A DNA stretch of 54,925 nucleotides from Octadecabacter sp. (GTDB lineage: Bacteria > Pseudomonadota > Alphaproteobacteria > Rhodobacterales > Rhodobacteraceae): positions 1 to 54,925 of the forward strand of contig JAGGNB010000026.1 of the NCBI GenBank assembly GCA_017886375.1, given 5' to 3'. The notes beneath the pieces are model-generated. The model saw nothing but the letters and a program-made list of their open reading frames with translations, did no database searches and had not been told where the DNA came from. The position numbers and the translations under genes were made by a program. This document shows, in pieces, positions 1 through 9,669 of the stretch (positions within the stretch are counted from its first letter, which is position 1; each line of letters begins with the position of its first letter).

Positions 1-66
1 GCGTTCGGGATTCGCAGCAGGTTGGGGCGTGTGAGCGGGGTCGGTCACGTGGGCGGGGTCTGTCAT
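1..66 (-). CDS. N-terminus of an unidentified protein (partial, runs off the left edge)
   Basis: Only the first 22 codons are in the window. They begin with ATG on the minus strand, with a GGA-type ribosome site about seven bases upstream. The visible residues are rich in Pro, Ala, Thr and Asp, and a TDPAH unit occurs twice, at about residues 2-6 and 8-12. This looks like a disordered N-terminal tail. The gene would diverge from the class V aminotransferase on the other side of a 148-bp gap. Function cannot be judged from this fragment. Confidence 0.45.
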   Translation of the reverse strand, partial: MTDPAHVTDPAHTPQPAANPER

Positions 67-214
67 AGCGGTTCCGTCTTTAGTTTACATACGTCTAGGC
101 GCTAACGAACTGAGGCGAAAGGTGCGGCCGCGTTCCAGATCATCTGTCCGCCATTGACGCGGCATTTGCGCAGGATAGTGTCTGCCCGACACCATTCATT
201 TAAGGACGCAGCAC

Positions 215-1459
215 ATGTTTGCCAATGGTTTGACCTATCTTGCAATTCCAGGCCCATCTGTGATGCCGGACCGGGTGTTGCGGGCAATGCACCGTGCAGC
301 GCCTAACATCTATACGGGTGAGCTTCATGACGTGACACGCAGCTTATTTCCCGACCTGAAGGCGGTTGCTGGCACGCGTCACGACGTGGCCATCTACATT
401 GGCAATGGCCATGGTGTCTGGGAAGCGGCGCTGTCCAATATTCTGAGCGATGGTGACACGGTTCTGGTTCTTGCGACGGGGCGGTTTTGCGTCGGCTGGG
501 GCGAGATGGCCGAAGGGTTGGGTGCATCGGTTGAAACGATTGATTTCGGCGACAGTGACGCGGTTGACCTGACGCAGGTTGAGGCCGTGTTGAAAGCCGA
601 CACCGCCGGGCGCATCAAGGCTGTGTTGACGGTGTTGGTTGATACATCGACCGGAGTTCTGAATGATGTCAAAGGCATACGCGCGGCCATCGACAACGCG
701 GGCCACGGTGCCTTGTTGATGTGTGACGCCATCGCGTCGCTTGGGTGCGATGAATATCACATGGACGATTGGGGCGTGGATATCACTGTCGCCGCCAGCC
801 AAAAGGGTCTGATGACACCACCGGGCATTGGGTTTGTGTGGTTCAATGACAAGGCAGACGCGGTGCGCGAAACCAACAATCTTGTGTCGAAATACTGGGA
901 TTGGCGGCCACGCGTTGCGGGCGACGAATACTGGAAATTCTTTGACGGGACCGCGCCGACGCATCACCTTTACGGGCTGCGCGAGGCGCTTGATATGATC
1001 AAAGACGAAGGGCTGCAAAACGTTTGGGCGCGCCATGACGGGTTGGCCCATGCAGTCTGGGCTGCGATTGATGTCTGGTCTGCAGACGGGCCGATGCAGA
1101 TCAACGTTGCGGACCCCGCAGCGCGGTCGCGCGCGATCACTTCACTGCGACTTGATGAGGGGCAGGGCGATGCACTTCGGGCATGGTGCGAGGACAATAT
1201 GGGCGTGACATTAGGCATTGGTTTGGGACGCTCCCCTGCCAGCGCATTCTTTCGCATCGGTCACATGGGCCACGTCAATGGCCATATGGTTATGGGGTTC
1301 CTTGGCACGATTGATGCAGGGTTAAAGGCGCTGGGCATCCCCCATGGCGCGGGCGCATTGGAAGCGGCGTCGCAGGTGTTGGCTGACCTAACCCGAGCTG
1401 GAGGCACGAAGCCGCGCGGCGCGCAGGCGGATCAAGCCGTCGATCAGTGCTGCGGATAA
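215..1459 (+). CDS. Class V PLP aminotransferase, alanine/serine-glyoxylate type
   Basis: 414 aa, predicted cytosolic enzyme transferring an amino group, most likely to glyoxylate. The N-terminus carries the IPGPSVMPDRVLRAM signature of the AGT/SGAT family. The PLP-binding lysine is Lys197 in AASQKGLMTPPG, and Asp171 in LLMCDAIASLG should contact the cofactor ring. The C-terminal FRIGHMGHVNGHM segment also fits the family. The ATG at 215 follows a good AAGGA ribosome site. Length is normal. The 3' end overlaps a small membrane-protein gene on the other strand. Alanine-, serine- and aspartate-glyoxylate specificities cannot be separated by eye. Confidence 0.9.
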   Translation: MFANGLTYLAIPGPSVMPDRVLRAMHRAAPNIYTGELHDVTRSLFPDLKAVAGTRHDVAIYIGNGHGVWEAALSNILSDGDTVLVLATGRFCVGWGEMAEGLGASVETIDFGDSDAVDLTQVEAVLKADTAGRIKAVLTVLVDTSTGVLNDVKGIRAAIDNAGHGALLMCDAIASLGCDEYHMDDWGVDITVAASQKGLMTPPGIGFVWFNDKADAVRETNNLVSKYWDWRPRVAGDEYWKFFDGTAPTHHLYGLREALDMIKDEGLQNVWARHDGLAHAVWAAIDVWSADGPMQINVADPAARSRAITSLRLDEGQGDALRAWCEDNMGVTLGIGLGRSPASAFFRIGHMGHVNGHMVMGFLGTIDAGLKALGIPHGAGALEAASQVLADLTRAGGTKPRGAQADQAVDQCCG

Positions 1460-1579
1460 CAGCACCCATACGAACCCTTTGGTGGCGGCCAGCGTGAAAA
1501 ATGCCATGAACAACACCAGACCAGCGGTGACCAAAAAGGCGTTGGTGTAATTTTCGACACTTTTATAGGGTTTGCGCAT
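1388..1579 (-). CDS. Small two-helix membrane protein, function unknown
   Basis: 63 aa. A short N-terminus with basic residues (MRKPYK) is followed by two hydrophobic segments (about residues 14-31 and 34-50) and an Arg/Ser-rich C-terminus. The start is supported by an AGGAG ribosome site six bases upstream. It overlaps the last 72 bases of the convergent aminotransferase gene on the opposite strand. It sits downstream of the HisC-like aminotransferase on the same strand, 55 bp away, and could be co-transcribed with it. No domain is recognised. Confidence 0.65.
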   Translation of the reverse strand: MRKPYKSVENYTNAFLVTAGLVLFMAFFTLAATKGFVWVLLSAALIDGLIRLRAARLRASSSG

Positions 1580-1634
1580 GGCATGCTCCTGTCGCGGGTT
1601 GGTTCGATCCTAACGGCTCGCCATGAAAGATCAC

Positions 1635-2801
1635 TTAAGTTTTTTGTGAACCCGATCCGAACAATGTTTTGCCCAACACTTGGCCTGACGCTTGCGCCAG
1701 CGCTTTGGGCAACGCCTTGGCCACCAATGTCATGTCTTTTGGGGTGCCACACGAAATCCGGATGCAGCGGTCTTGCGGTGCGACGAACGGCATGCGCACA
1801 AAAATACCCATGTCTATCAATGCATTAAGAACCGCGCGGGCGAATTCACCATCCTGCCCGCAATCAATGGCGACAAAGTTCGTGGCAGACGGGATCGCCT
1901 TCAACCCGTTGTCTTCCGCGATCTGGTACAGCGTCGTGCGTGCCGCTTCGACCTTGTCGCACACGTCACCCAACCAGTCCTGATCGGCGAGCGCCTCAAG
2001 CGCGCCAGCTTGTGAAATCCGACTCATCCCGAAGTGATTTCGCACGCGGTTAAACGCCGAAATCAACGTCTTATGACCGAGCGCATAACCGACCCGCGCA
2101 CCGGCCATGCCGTAGCCCTTGGAGAACGTGCGCAGACGGATCACACGCGCATCATTGGTATTGATCGCAGGTGCTGTGCCGTCGGGCGCAAGTTCAACGT
2201 AAGCCTCATCGAGGACCAACAGACAGTCGCGGGGCACACTTTCGATCATCCGCTGGATCGTCGCTGCGGAATGCCACGTACCCATCGGATTGTCAGGGTT
2301 TGATAGATAAATCAGTTTCGCACCCACCTCCCGCGCTTTTGCGATCAGGTGTTCTGGATCTTCATAATCCGCAGTATATTGAACCGTATGGATCACCCCA
2401 CCGTAGCCCGTCACATGATAGTTGAACGTTGGATAGGCCCCAAGGCTGGTCACGACAGGCGTGTCCTTGGTGACTGTTAACCGCACGAGGCTATCAAGCA
2501 GTCCGTCAATACCCGCGCCGACGACAATCTCGCTTGGATCAATGGCGTGATGCTTGGCGAGGGCCATGCGCAAATCGTGGCTTTCAGGATCGCCGTACAT
2601 CCATGTTTCTTTGACGGCCATGCGCATGGTTCGGATTACTTTTGGTGACGGTCCGAACACGCTCTCGTTGGCGCCGAGCCGCGCCTTGAACGGTGCACCG
2701 GCGCTGCGTTCTTGTGCTTCGGGCCCGACAAAGGGAACCGATGTTGGCAGTGATGCTGCAAGGGCCGTGAGGCGGGGATCATTTTCTGGTTCTTTAGACA
2801 T
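1635..2801 (-). CDS. Histidinol-phosphate-type aminotransferase (fold type I)
   Basis: 388 aa, PLP-dependent aminotransferase of the HisC/aromatic aminotransferase branch. Landmarks are GANESVFGPS near the N-terminus, NPDNPMGT in the substrate region, LVLDEAYVEL, and the PLP lysine at about Lys228 in TFSKGYGMAGARVG. The C-terminal RISCGTP provides the carboxylate-binding arginine. The ATG at 2801 (MSKEPENDP) fits family N-termini better than a GTG 54 bases upstream, although the ribosome site is weak for both. It is not in a histidine operon here, so the true substrate is uncertain: imidazole-acetol phosphate, phenylpyruvate and 2-oxoacids are all possible. Confidence 0.88.
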   Translation of the reverse strand: MSKEPENDPRLTALAASLPTSVPFVGPEAQERSAGAPFKARLGANESVFGPSPKVIRTMRMAVKETWMYGDPESHDLRMALAKHHAIDPSEIVVGAGIDGLLDSLVRLTVTKDTPVVTSLGAYPTFNYHVTGYGGVIHTVQYTADYEDPEHLIAKAREVGAKLIYLSNPDNPMGTWHSAATIQRMIESVPRDCLLVLDEAYVELAPDGTAPAINTNDARVIRLRTFSKGYGMAGARVGYALGHKTLISAFNRVRNHFGMSRISQAGALEALADQDWLGDVCDKVEAARTTLYQIAEDNGLKAIPSATNFVAIDCGQDGEFARAVLNALIDMGIFVRMPFVAPQDRCIRISCGTPKDMTLVAKALPKALAQASGQVLGKTLFGSGSQKT

Positions 2802-2878
2802 AGGGGGACTTTGCGGCCTTCCTTCCCCTTTGAAAAGGGTTAACGCGGCCCCCACATCGCGTTCAGAAGGATTTTTTC

Positions 2879-3055
2879 ATGCCCAAACCTAAAAATCGCC
2901 TTTCACGCAGGGGTTTTATTGCAATAACTGGCGCTGCCTTAAGCGTGCGCACAATTGCGCCACTCGCACGCAGTGGGTCTGGCCGTCGTATCCTGACGCT
3001 GGTTTATGACAAATCCCTCGGCATGATGCGCGCGGTTGAGCGCGTGGTGCATTAA
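2879..3055 (+). CDS. 58-aa protein with twin-arginine (Tat-type) signal
   Basis: A small gene in the gap between the HisC-like gene and valS. A strong ribosome site (AGAAGGA, seven-base spacer) precedes the ATG. The N-terminus has SRRGFIAITGAAL, which resembles a Tat signal (twin Arg, then a short hydrophobic stretch). The rest ends in the motif LVYDKSLGMMRAVERVV. Codon choice resembles the neighbours. Its product would be a tiny exported or membrane-attached protein. No function is known to me. It diverges from the aminotransferase and converges on valS. Confidence 0.6.
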   Translation: MPKPKNRLSRRGFIAITGAALSVRTIAPLARSGSGRRILTLVYDKSLGMMRAVERVVH

Positions 3056-3083
3056 CCACGCGCCCGCCTAAAACGACCCGCAG

Positions 3084-6000
3084 CTAGATTTCGTTAAGCT
3101 GCACCAAAGCCGCCGACAATTGCGCGATTTCTTCGGTCCGCAGCGCCAGATTTGCCTTGGCCTCATCGACAACTTCGGCGGTCGCATTTTCGGCGAATTT
3201 CGGGTTGCCCAGACGCCCACGCAAACCGTTAGCTTCTTTTTCGACTTTGCCCAATGACTTGGTAATGCGGGCTTTTTCGGCGTCCACGTCGATGATGTCG
3301 GCCAGTGGCAGCGCAAAAGTTGCGCCTTTGGTGCCGACGGTCAGCGACCCCTTCGGCGCATCGCCTTCGGTCAAGCTATCAACCCGCGCCAACCGTTTGA
3401 TCAAGGCCTCGTTGTTGGCCCAAGCCAATTTTGCGGCTGCGTCTGCCTCAGTCTGGATCAATGGCACGTAAAGACCCGCAGGCACGTTCATTTGCGCGCG
3501 GGTTGAGCGAATATTTTCAATGATCTGGATAACCCAGAGCATTTCAGACGCCGCGTCTGCATCGACAAGATCGTCGCCAAGTTCGGGCCAATCGGCGTGA
3601 CACAGCAGCCCGTCTTTGCCCATCAAACCCCATAATTCTTCGGTGATAAATGGCATGATCGGGTGCAAAAGGATCAGCGATTGGGTTAATACCCAGTTCA
3701 TCACTTGTTGACATTCGGCCTTTTCGGCGTCCGTTCCATCCAGCAAAAGCGGCTTGGACAATTCGACATACCAGTCGCACACCTTGCCCCAGACGAATTT
3801 ATAAAGCGCGTCTGCGGCGTCGTTGAAACGGTAATTGGTCAGCGCGTCGTCGACTTCTGCCAGCACCTTTGACGTCTCGCCGATGATCCATTTATTGACC
3901 GAAAGCGACGTATGATTTGCGTACAGATCCTGTACACCACCTGTATGTACAGCGTCTGTACCGAAGGCCCCGTTCATTTCGGCAAAACGACAGGCATTCC
4001 AAAGCTTTGTACCGAAATTGCGGTAGCCCGCGATGCGGGACGTGTCGAGTTTCAGCGCACCGCCAAGCGATGCCATCGCCGCATTGGTGAACCGCAGCGC
4101 GTCTGCGCCGTATTCGTCGATGATATCGAGCGGGTCGATGACGTTGCCGGTTGATTTGGACATCTTCTTGCCCTTGGCGTCGCGCACGAGGCCATGCAGG
4201 TAGATGGTGTTGAACGGAACCTCGCCGACGACGGCCAATTGCATCATCATCATCCGCGCGACCCAGAAGAACAGAATGTCCTGCCCTGTGATGAGGTCGG
4301 AGGTGGGAAAGTATTTTTTCAGCTCGGGCGTGTCTTCGGGCCAGCCAAGGGTGCCGATGGGCCAGAGACCGGAGGAGAACCACGTGTCGAGGACGTCAGG
4401 GTCGCGGTAGAGTGGCATTTTGCCATTCTTCATCAATTCAATAGCATCCTCTTTGGATGCGGCTTCTGTGACAGGCATGCCTTCGTAGTAGTCTTCAGCT
4501 TGCTCCAAAACAGACGCAAAAGTCGCGCCACAGAACACGGCAAATTCGCCCTGATTATGCTGGTCCATTCGCGCAATTCGTTCTGGGTTCGGGACAAGCC
4601 CTGAGCAAAGGTGTTTCGGCCCATACCAAACCGGAATCTGGTGCCCCCACCACAGCTGGCGCGAGATGCACCAAGGTTCGATATTCTCCAGCCAGTGGTA
4701 GTACGTCTTCTCGCCCGACTCCGGCATGATCTTCACCGTGCCATCGCGCACCGCATCCAAGGCAGGGCCGACAATTTTGTCGGTTTCCACGAACCACTGG
4801 TCCGTCAGCGCGGGTTCAATCACGACCTTGGATCGATCACCAAAGGGCTGCATGATTTTCTTGGACTCGACGTAGGGGACGGTCTCGGTGACGTCGCTCT
4901 CAACCCCCTCATCGTCCTTAACTTTGCGCGTGGCCTCAACCATCACGGCGAGGCCTTCGGCGGTGATATCTGCCACAACCGCGTCGCGGGCCACGAACCG
5001 ATCCATGCCACGGTAGGCGTCCGGTACAAGGTTCATCGCAGCGATCATTGCTTCGTCAAATTCGGTGTCACCGCTGGCAATTTTCTGCGCGACGGCGGCT
5101 TCTTCCGCGTAAGGTTTCCCATCGCTGCGCATCGCGCCTTTGGTGTCCATCAGCGCGTACATCGGGATGCCGTTGCGCTTGGCGACCATGTAGTCGTTGA
5201 AGTCATGCGCGCCGGTGATTTTCACCGCACCGGAGCCGAAGTCCATGTCCGGGTAGTCGTCAACAATGATCGGGATCAGGCGACGGTTTTCTTTTGGTCC
5301 AACGGGAATTTCACATAGTTTTCCGATGATTGACGCGTAACGTTCATCTTTTGGATTAACAGCGACGGCGCCATCCCCAAGCATGGTTTCGGGTCGTGTC
5401 GTCGCGATAGAAATATAGTTACGGTTTTCGCTAAGTGTTACGTTTCCGTCTTCATCCTTCTCGACGTAGTCATAGGTAAGACCGTCCGCGAGCGGGTATT
5501 TAAAATGCCACATATGGCCGTCGACTTCGACATTCTCGACCTCAAGATCGGAAATCGCGGTCTCAAAATGTGGATCCCAATTGACCAGACGTTTGCCGCG
5601 ATAGATCAGGCCTTTGTTGTACATTTCAACGAAGACTTTGATGACGGCGTCGTGGAAATTTCCTTGGGCAGATGCGGGCGCACCGGGGGCGCCGGACATG
5701 GTGAACGCTTCGCGGTCCCAGTCACATGACGCACCGAGGCGTTTGAGTTGGTTGATGATCTGCCCACCGGATTCGGCCTTCCAATCCCAGACCTTTTCGA
5801 GGAACTTTTCGCGCCCCAGTTCGATCCGTTTGGGCTGCTGCGTTTCGGCCAGTTGGCGTTCGACGACCATCTGCGTGGCGATACCTGCATGGTCCGTTCC
5901 GGGCTGCCAAAGCGTGTCAAACCCGCGCATGCGGTGCCAGCGGACCAGAATATCCTGCAACGTGTTGTTGAACGCGTGGCCCATATGCAAAACACCGGTG

Positions 6001-6140
6001 ACGTTTGGCGGCGGGATCATAACGCAGTATGTTTCGTCCCGCGACGCGTTGGCGCCTGCGACAAATGCCTTTTCAGACAGCCAGCGGTTTGTAATGCGGG
6101 CCTCGGCCTCGGTCGCGTCGAATTTCTTTTCCATTGGCAT
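3084..6140 (-). CDS. valS: Valyl-tRNA synthetase
   Basis: 1018 aa class Ia aminoacyl-tRNA synthetase that charges tRNA-Val and edits Thr-tRNA. The HIGH-type motif is [14 protein letters not shown] near residue 45, and the KMSKS motif is complete (KKMSKSTGN). The [10 protein letters not shown] segment and a large CP1 editing insertion are present. The C-terminal arm, from about residue 950 with a Lys/Glu-rich coiled coil, is characteristic of ValRS. The ATG at 6140 (MPMEKKFD) is chosen over an upstream in-frame codon because family members begin at this point and AAGGGA lies about ten bases upstream. It is transcribed alone, divergent from the CoxL-like gene. Confidence 0.97.
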   Translation of the reverse strand: MPMEKKFDATEAEARITNRWLSEKAFVAGANASRDETYCVMIPPPNVTGVLHMGHAFNNTLQDILVRWHRMRGFDTLWQPGTDHAGIATQMVVERQLAETQQPKRIELGREKFLEKVWDWKAESGGQIINQLKRLGASCDWDREAFTMSGAPGAPASAQGNFHDAVIKVFVEMYNKGLIYRGKRLVNWDPHFETAISDLEVENVEVDGHMWHFKYPLADGLTYDYVEKDEDGNVTLSENRNYISIATTRPETMLGDGAVAVNPKDERYASIIGKLCEIPVGPKENRRLIPIIVDDYPDMDFGSGAVKITGAHDFNDYMVAKRNGIPMYALMDTKGAMRSDGKPYAEEAAVAQKIASGDTEFDEAMIAAMNLVPDAYRGMDRFVARDAVVADITAEGLAVMVEATRKVKDDEGVESDVTETVPYVESKKIMQPFGDRSKVVIEPALTDQWFVETDKIVGPALDAVRDGTVKIMPESGEKTYYHWLENIEPWCISRQLWWGHQIPVWYGPKHLCSGLVPNPERIARMDQHNQGEFAVFCGATFASVLEQAEDYYEGMPVTEAASKEDAIELMKNGKMPLYRDPDVLDTWFSSGLWPIGTLGWPEDTPELKKYFPTSDLITGQDILFFWVARMMMMQLAVVGEVPFNTIYLHGLVRDAKGKKMSKSTGNVIDPLDIIDEYGADALRFTNAAMASLGGALKLDTSRIAGYRNFGTKLWNACRFAEMNGAFGTDAVHTGGVQDLYANHTSLSVNKWIIGETSKVLAEVDDALTNYRFNDAADALYKFVWGKVCDWYVELSKPLLLDGTDAEKAECQQVMNWVLTQSLILLHPIMPFITEELWGLMGKDGLLCHADWPELGDDLVDADAASEMLWVIQIIENIRSTRAQMNVPAGLYVPLIQTEADAAAKLAWANNEALIKRLARVDSLTEGDAPKGSLTVGTKGATFALPLADIIDVDAEKARITKSLGKVEKEANGLRGRLGNPKFAENATAEVVDEAKANLALRTEEIAQLSAALVQLNEI

Positions 6141-6304
6141 GGTCTGCGATCCCTTTGTTTGGGCGTGAAATAACCGAGGCGGGCGTGAAGGGAAAGGGGC
6201 CAAGGTCAGCGTCAAAGTTTGGGCTAAGGTTTAGGCCAAGGTTTAGGGTGGACGCGCCCGCTGCGCGGTCTAGGGTTCATGCTGAGCCAACAGGAGCGAC
6301 GGGC

Positions 6305-8602
6305 ATGGAAAAGTTTGGGAAATCCCAACCAATCAAACGGGTTGAGGACGTTCGTTTTCTGAACGGCACGGGGCGTTATGTGGATGACATTGTGCCGAGC
6401 GGTGCGCTGCGGGCTTATGTGTTGCGATCAACCGTCGCGCATGGCGACATCACCGCGTTAGATGTTGCGGATGCGCGTGCGGCAGATGGTGTGCATATGG
6501 TGCTGACGCTGGCAGACCTTGAAGCCGCAGGGCTGAACGTTGCGATGAACGCCGACATCATCACCAATAGCGACGGGACCAAAGCCGCAGCACCTGAACG
6601 CCCGATCTTGGCGCGGGGGCGTGTGCGGTTTGTCGGGGAACCTGTGGCGTTCATCGTCGCGGACACGCTGGCGCAGGCGCGTGATGCGGCTGAGTTGATC
6701 GAGCTGGATTTTGACGATCTGGATGTCCACATGGCGTTGGCGGCGGGCGGGCCTGAAATACACCCGCAAGCGCCTGACAACGTGGCGTTTGATTGGTCGA
6801 TGGGGGACATCGCGGCGGTGGACGCAGTGCTGGCCAGCGCCGCGCATGTGATCAGCGTGCCGGTGCAGGACAACCGCATCATCGTCAATTCAATGGAACC
6901 ACGTGGATGTTTTGCACAACCCGAGGGCGCGCGTTTGCATGTTAGCGTCAACGGCCAAGGGGTTTGGTCGCCGCGCGCGTCAGTTGCGCAAGTGTTGCGG
7001 ATGGACGCGGCGGACGTGCGTGTCACCAACCCCGATGTTGGCGGTGGCTTTGGCATGAAGGCGATGGATTATCCCGAGACGTTTTTGTGCGCCTATGCCG
7101 CGCGGACGTTGGGTTGCGCCGTTGCGTGGATGTCGGATCGATCCGAAGCCATGCAAAGCGACAATGCAGGGCGCGATCTGGTCAGCACAGCGACGTTGGG
7201 TTTCGATGCCAGCCACCGCCTGATCGCATACAAAGTTGATACAATTGCCAATTTGGGCGCGTACAATTCCCAAGCGGGGCAATTGATCCAGACCGCCTTT
7301 TTCAGCAAAGTGTTGCCGGGTGTTTATGACGTACAGGCGGTGGCGATGCGCACTGTCGGCGTCTACACCAACACCACGCAGGTTGACGCCTATCGCGGTG
7401 CGGGGCGACCCGAGGCGATTTATGTGTTGGAACGCAGCCTAGATCACGCAGCCCGCGAAATGGGGGTGGACCCTTGGGCGTTGCGCCAGCGCAATTTCAT
7501 CAAGCCGGACCAGTTTCCCTATATGTCCGCAACGGGCCAGCCCTATGACGTGGGTGATTTTGACAGGGTACTGGCGCGTGTCACGCGTGCGGCAGATCGC
7601 GACGGGTTTGCTGCACGCCGCGCGGCGTCTGCGGCGGCGGGTAAATTGCGCGGGATCGGCCTGTGTTATTATATCGAAAGCATTCTTGGTGATCCGAGCG
7701 AAACCAGCCGCGTCGATTTCAACACTGATGGAACGGTGTCGATATTTGTCGGCACGCAAAGCAACGGGCAGGGCCATGAAACTGTCTTTGCGCAGTTTCT
7801 GGCGGATCAAACGGGGATTCCTGCGGACCGGATTGCAGTTGTACAAGGCGATTCCGATTTGATCCCCACAGGCGGTGGCACAGGTGGGTCGCGCTCAGTT
7901 ACCGTGCAAAACACCGCGACTTTGGCTGCGGTTGGCGTAATGATTGATAGATTTTCGGCGTTCCTTGGGGAGGTTGAAGGCGTGCCCGCCACGGACGTTT
8001 CTTTCGATGACGAGCGGTTCCGCATTGCCGGATCAAACCTGACGCCCACCATGCTTGATGTGGCGGATATGGCGCGGGGTGCAGGGCGCGATGACCTGTT
8101 GAGCATCTCAAAACAGATCAAACTTGACCACCGTAGCTACCCCAACGGCGCGCATGTTTCAGAGGTCGAGATTGACCCACAGACAGGTGTTGTCACCGTG
8201 CAACGCTACACGGTAATTGACGATTTTGGCAATCTTATCAACCCTATGTTGGTTGAAGGACAGGTGCATGGCGGGGTGGTGCAGGGCATTGGGCAGGCGC
8301 TGTTTGAACGGGTTGTTTATGATGAAGACGGCCAACTTCTCACGGCATCGTTCATGGACTACGCGATGCCGCGCGCTGAGGATGTGCCGATGATGTATTT
8401 CGACACCGAAGCGACGCAAAGCCTGTACAACCCTATGGGCATGAAGGGCTGCGGCGAGGCGGGCACGGTTGGTGCTTTGGCTGCCATCACAAACGCGGTG
8501 CAAGACGCGGTCTGGGACCTTGGTGTGCGCGACGTTCAGATGCCGTTCACGCCGCATCGCGTCTGGCAGATGTTAAACAGGGGTGGCGATGCGTCTCCTT
8601 AA
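6305..8602 (+). CDS. Molybdopterin-binding hydroxylase subunit (CoxL form II / xanthine dehydrogenase family)
   Basis: 765 aa large subunit of a molybdenum hydroxylase. The molybdopterin-cofactor loop reads VGGGFGMKA. AYRGAGR at residues 362-368 is the form II CoxL signature; true aerobic CO dehydrogenases have a Cys-containing loop instead. The catalytic base is Glu718 in GCGEAGT. The start ATG at 6305 has a clean AGGAG site eight bases upstream. Such subunits normally come as an operon with FAD (CoxM) and 2Fe-2S (CoxS) subunits, and none is adjacent here. The next gene overlaps it by 14 nt and is unrelated. Substrate is unknown and CO oxidation is unlikely. Confidence 0.88.
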   Translation: MEKFGKSQPIKRVEDVRFLNGTGRYVDDIVPSGALRAYVLRSTVAHGDITALDVADARAADGVHMVLTLADLEAAGLNVAMNADIITNSDGTKAAAPERPILARGRVRFVGEPVAFIVADTLAQARDAAELIELDFDDLDVHMALAAGGPEIHPQAPDNVAFDWSMGDIAAVDAVLASAAHVISVPVQDNRIIVNSMEPRGCFAQPEGARLHVSVNGQGVWSPRASVAQVLRMDAADVRVTNPDVGGGFGMKAMDYPETFLCAYAARTLGCAVAWMSDRSEAMQSDNAGRDLVSTATLGFDASHRLIAYKVDTIANLGAYNSQAGQLIQTAFFSKVLPGVYDVQAVAMRTVGVYTNTTQVDAYRGAGRPEAIYVLERSLDHAAREMGVDPWALRQRNFIKPDQFPYMSATGQPYDVGDFDRVLARVTRAADRDGFAARRAASAAAGKLRGIGLCYYIESILGDPSETSRVDFNTDGTVSIFVGTQSNGQGHETVFAQFLADQTGIPADRIAVVQGDSDLIPTGGGTGGSRSVTVQNTATLAAVGVMIDRFSAFLGEVEGVPATDVSFDDERFRIAGSNLTPTMLDVADMARGAGRDDLLSISKQIKLDHRSYPNGAHVSEVEIDPQTGVVTVQRYTVIDDFGNLINPMLVEGQVHGGVVQGIGQALFERVVYDEDGQLLTASFMDYAMPRAEDVPMMYFDTEATQSLYNPMGMKGCGEAGTVGALAAITNAVQDAVWDLGVRDVQMPFTPHRVWQMLNRGGDASP

Positions 8603-9653
8603 CTGGGTCCAATCCCTTATCAGACGTAGCCGCAAGCATGAGACGGCTGGCGTGCGACACCGCGGCCCCGCGACCCATGTGGTTATCCTTGATGGGACGA
8701 TGTCGTCTTTGGAGGTTGGCTGTGAAACCCATGCGGGGCAGCTTTACAAGCTTCTGCAAGAGGCGAGCGCTGGCACCAAACGCGCCGCCAACCTTACGAT
8801 TTATTATGAACCCGGTATCCAATGGACCGACTGGGGAGAGACCTTGGACGTGATGCTGGGGCGCGGCATCAACAGCCAGATCAAGCGGGCGTATGGGGTT
8901 TTGGCATCGCGCTACCGGAGCGGGGATCGCATTGTTTTGGCGGGTTATTCACGTGGGGCATACGCTGTGCGCTCGCTCGCGGGGGTGATTGATCTGGTCG
9001 GGTTGGTGCGGACCGATTGCGCGACCGAACGCAACGTTCAACTGGCGTACCGCCATTATCGCCGTGGCGGGCGCGGTTTGGCAGCCGAGGCTTTCCGCAA
9101 GCGCATGTGCCATTCAACGGTCACGATTGAGGCGGTTGCGGTTTGGGACACGGTCAAAGCGCTTGGCGTGCGGTTGCCGATCCTATGGCGCTGGTCCGTC
9201 GTTGAACATGCGTTTCACAACCACGCGCTGGGCGCGTCGGTGCGCCACGGTTTTCATGCCTTGGCGCTGGATGAAACCCGCGAGGCCTATGCGCCAGTGC
9301 TTTGGGCCTGTCCGCCGGGATGGACCGGCAACATGGAACAAGTCTGGTTCGCGGGCACCCACGGTGACGTCGGCGGGCAGATCAATGGCTATGAACCGGC
9401 GCGCCCTTTGGCCAATCTGTCGCTGGTCTGGATGTTGGAGCAATTGGAACGCTGCGAAATCTCACTGCCCGATGGGTGGGCCACACGATTCCCCACGGAT
9501 GCAACGGCGCCGTCAGTGGGCACTTGGCGTGGTTGGGCAAAGCTGTTTTGGTCGCGCAAAGCGCGGGTGGTCGGGCGCGACGCATCCGAACGACTGCACC
9601 CGAGCGTTGCTAAAAACCGATCCGATGACACCAAGGTTGCACTGCCCAATTGA
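8589..9653 (+). CDS. DUF2235 alpha/beta-hydrolase
   Basis: 354 aa. VVILDGT near the N-terminus, the nucleophile elbow GYSRGAYAVRSLAG with Ser121, the VWDTVKALG segment and WFAGTHGDVGGQ (likely acid and histidine region) identify DUF2235. This fold is shared with Tle1-type phospholipase effectors and many free-standing hydrolases. No signal peptide or membrane helix is seen, so it is probably cytosolic. The ATG at 8589 (AGGGG upstream) lies inside the end of the CoxL-like gene, giving a 14-nt overlap and suggesting translational coupling. No type VI secretion genes are near, so an effector role is not supported. Confidence 0.82.
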   Translation: MRLLNWVQSLIRRSRKHETAGVRHRGPATHVVILDGTMSSLEVGCETHAGQLYKLLQEASAGTKRAANLTIYYEPGIQWTDWGETLDVMLGRGINSQIKRAYGVLASRYRSGDRIVLAGYSRGAYAVRSLAGVIDLVGLVRTDCATERNVQLAYRHYRRGGRGLAAEAFRKRMCHSTVTIEAVAVWDTVKALGVRLPILWRWSVVEHAFHNHALGASVRHGFHALALDETREAYAPVLWACPPGWTGNMEQVWFAGTHGDVGGQINGYEPARPLANLSLVWMLEQLERCEISLPDGWATRFPTDATAPSVGTWRGWAKLFWSRKARVVGRDASERLHPSVAKNRSDDTKVALPN

Positions 9654-9669
9654 TCCCAAACGGGGATCA
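9651..9669. terminator. Hairpin formed by two convergent stop regions
   Basis: TGATCCC and GGGATCA form a perfect 7-bp inverted repeat around a 5-nt loop. The left end is the TGA stop of the DUF2235 gene and the right end is the stop of metF on the other strand. There is no T-run, so it may act as a weak bidirectional terminator or a 3'-end stabiliser. Confidence 0.4.

Noticed and set aside
344-1051. Long minus-strand open frame (235 codons) opposite the class V aminotransferase
   Set aside because: It is a mirror frame of a well-supported gene and shows no domain or ribosome site.
6226-6247. Two copies of AAGGTTTAGG with 12-bp period upstream of the CoxL-like gene
   Set aside because: Only two short units; could be chance or a minor duplication, with no link to a known site.
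8589-9653. DUF2235 protein as a type VI secretion effector
   Set aside because: No VgrG, PAAR, adaptor or immunity gene is nearby.
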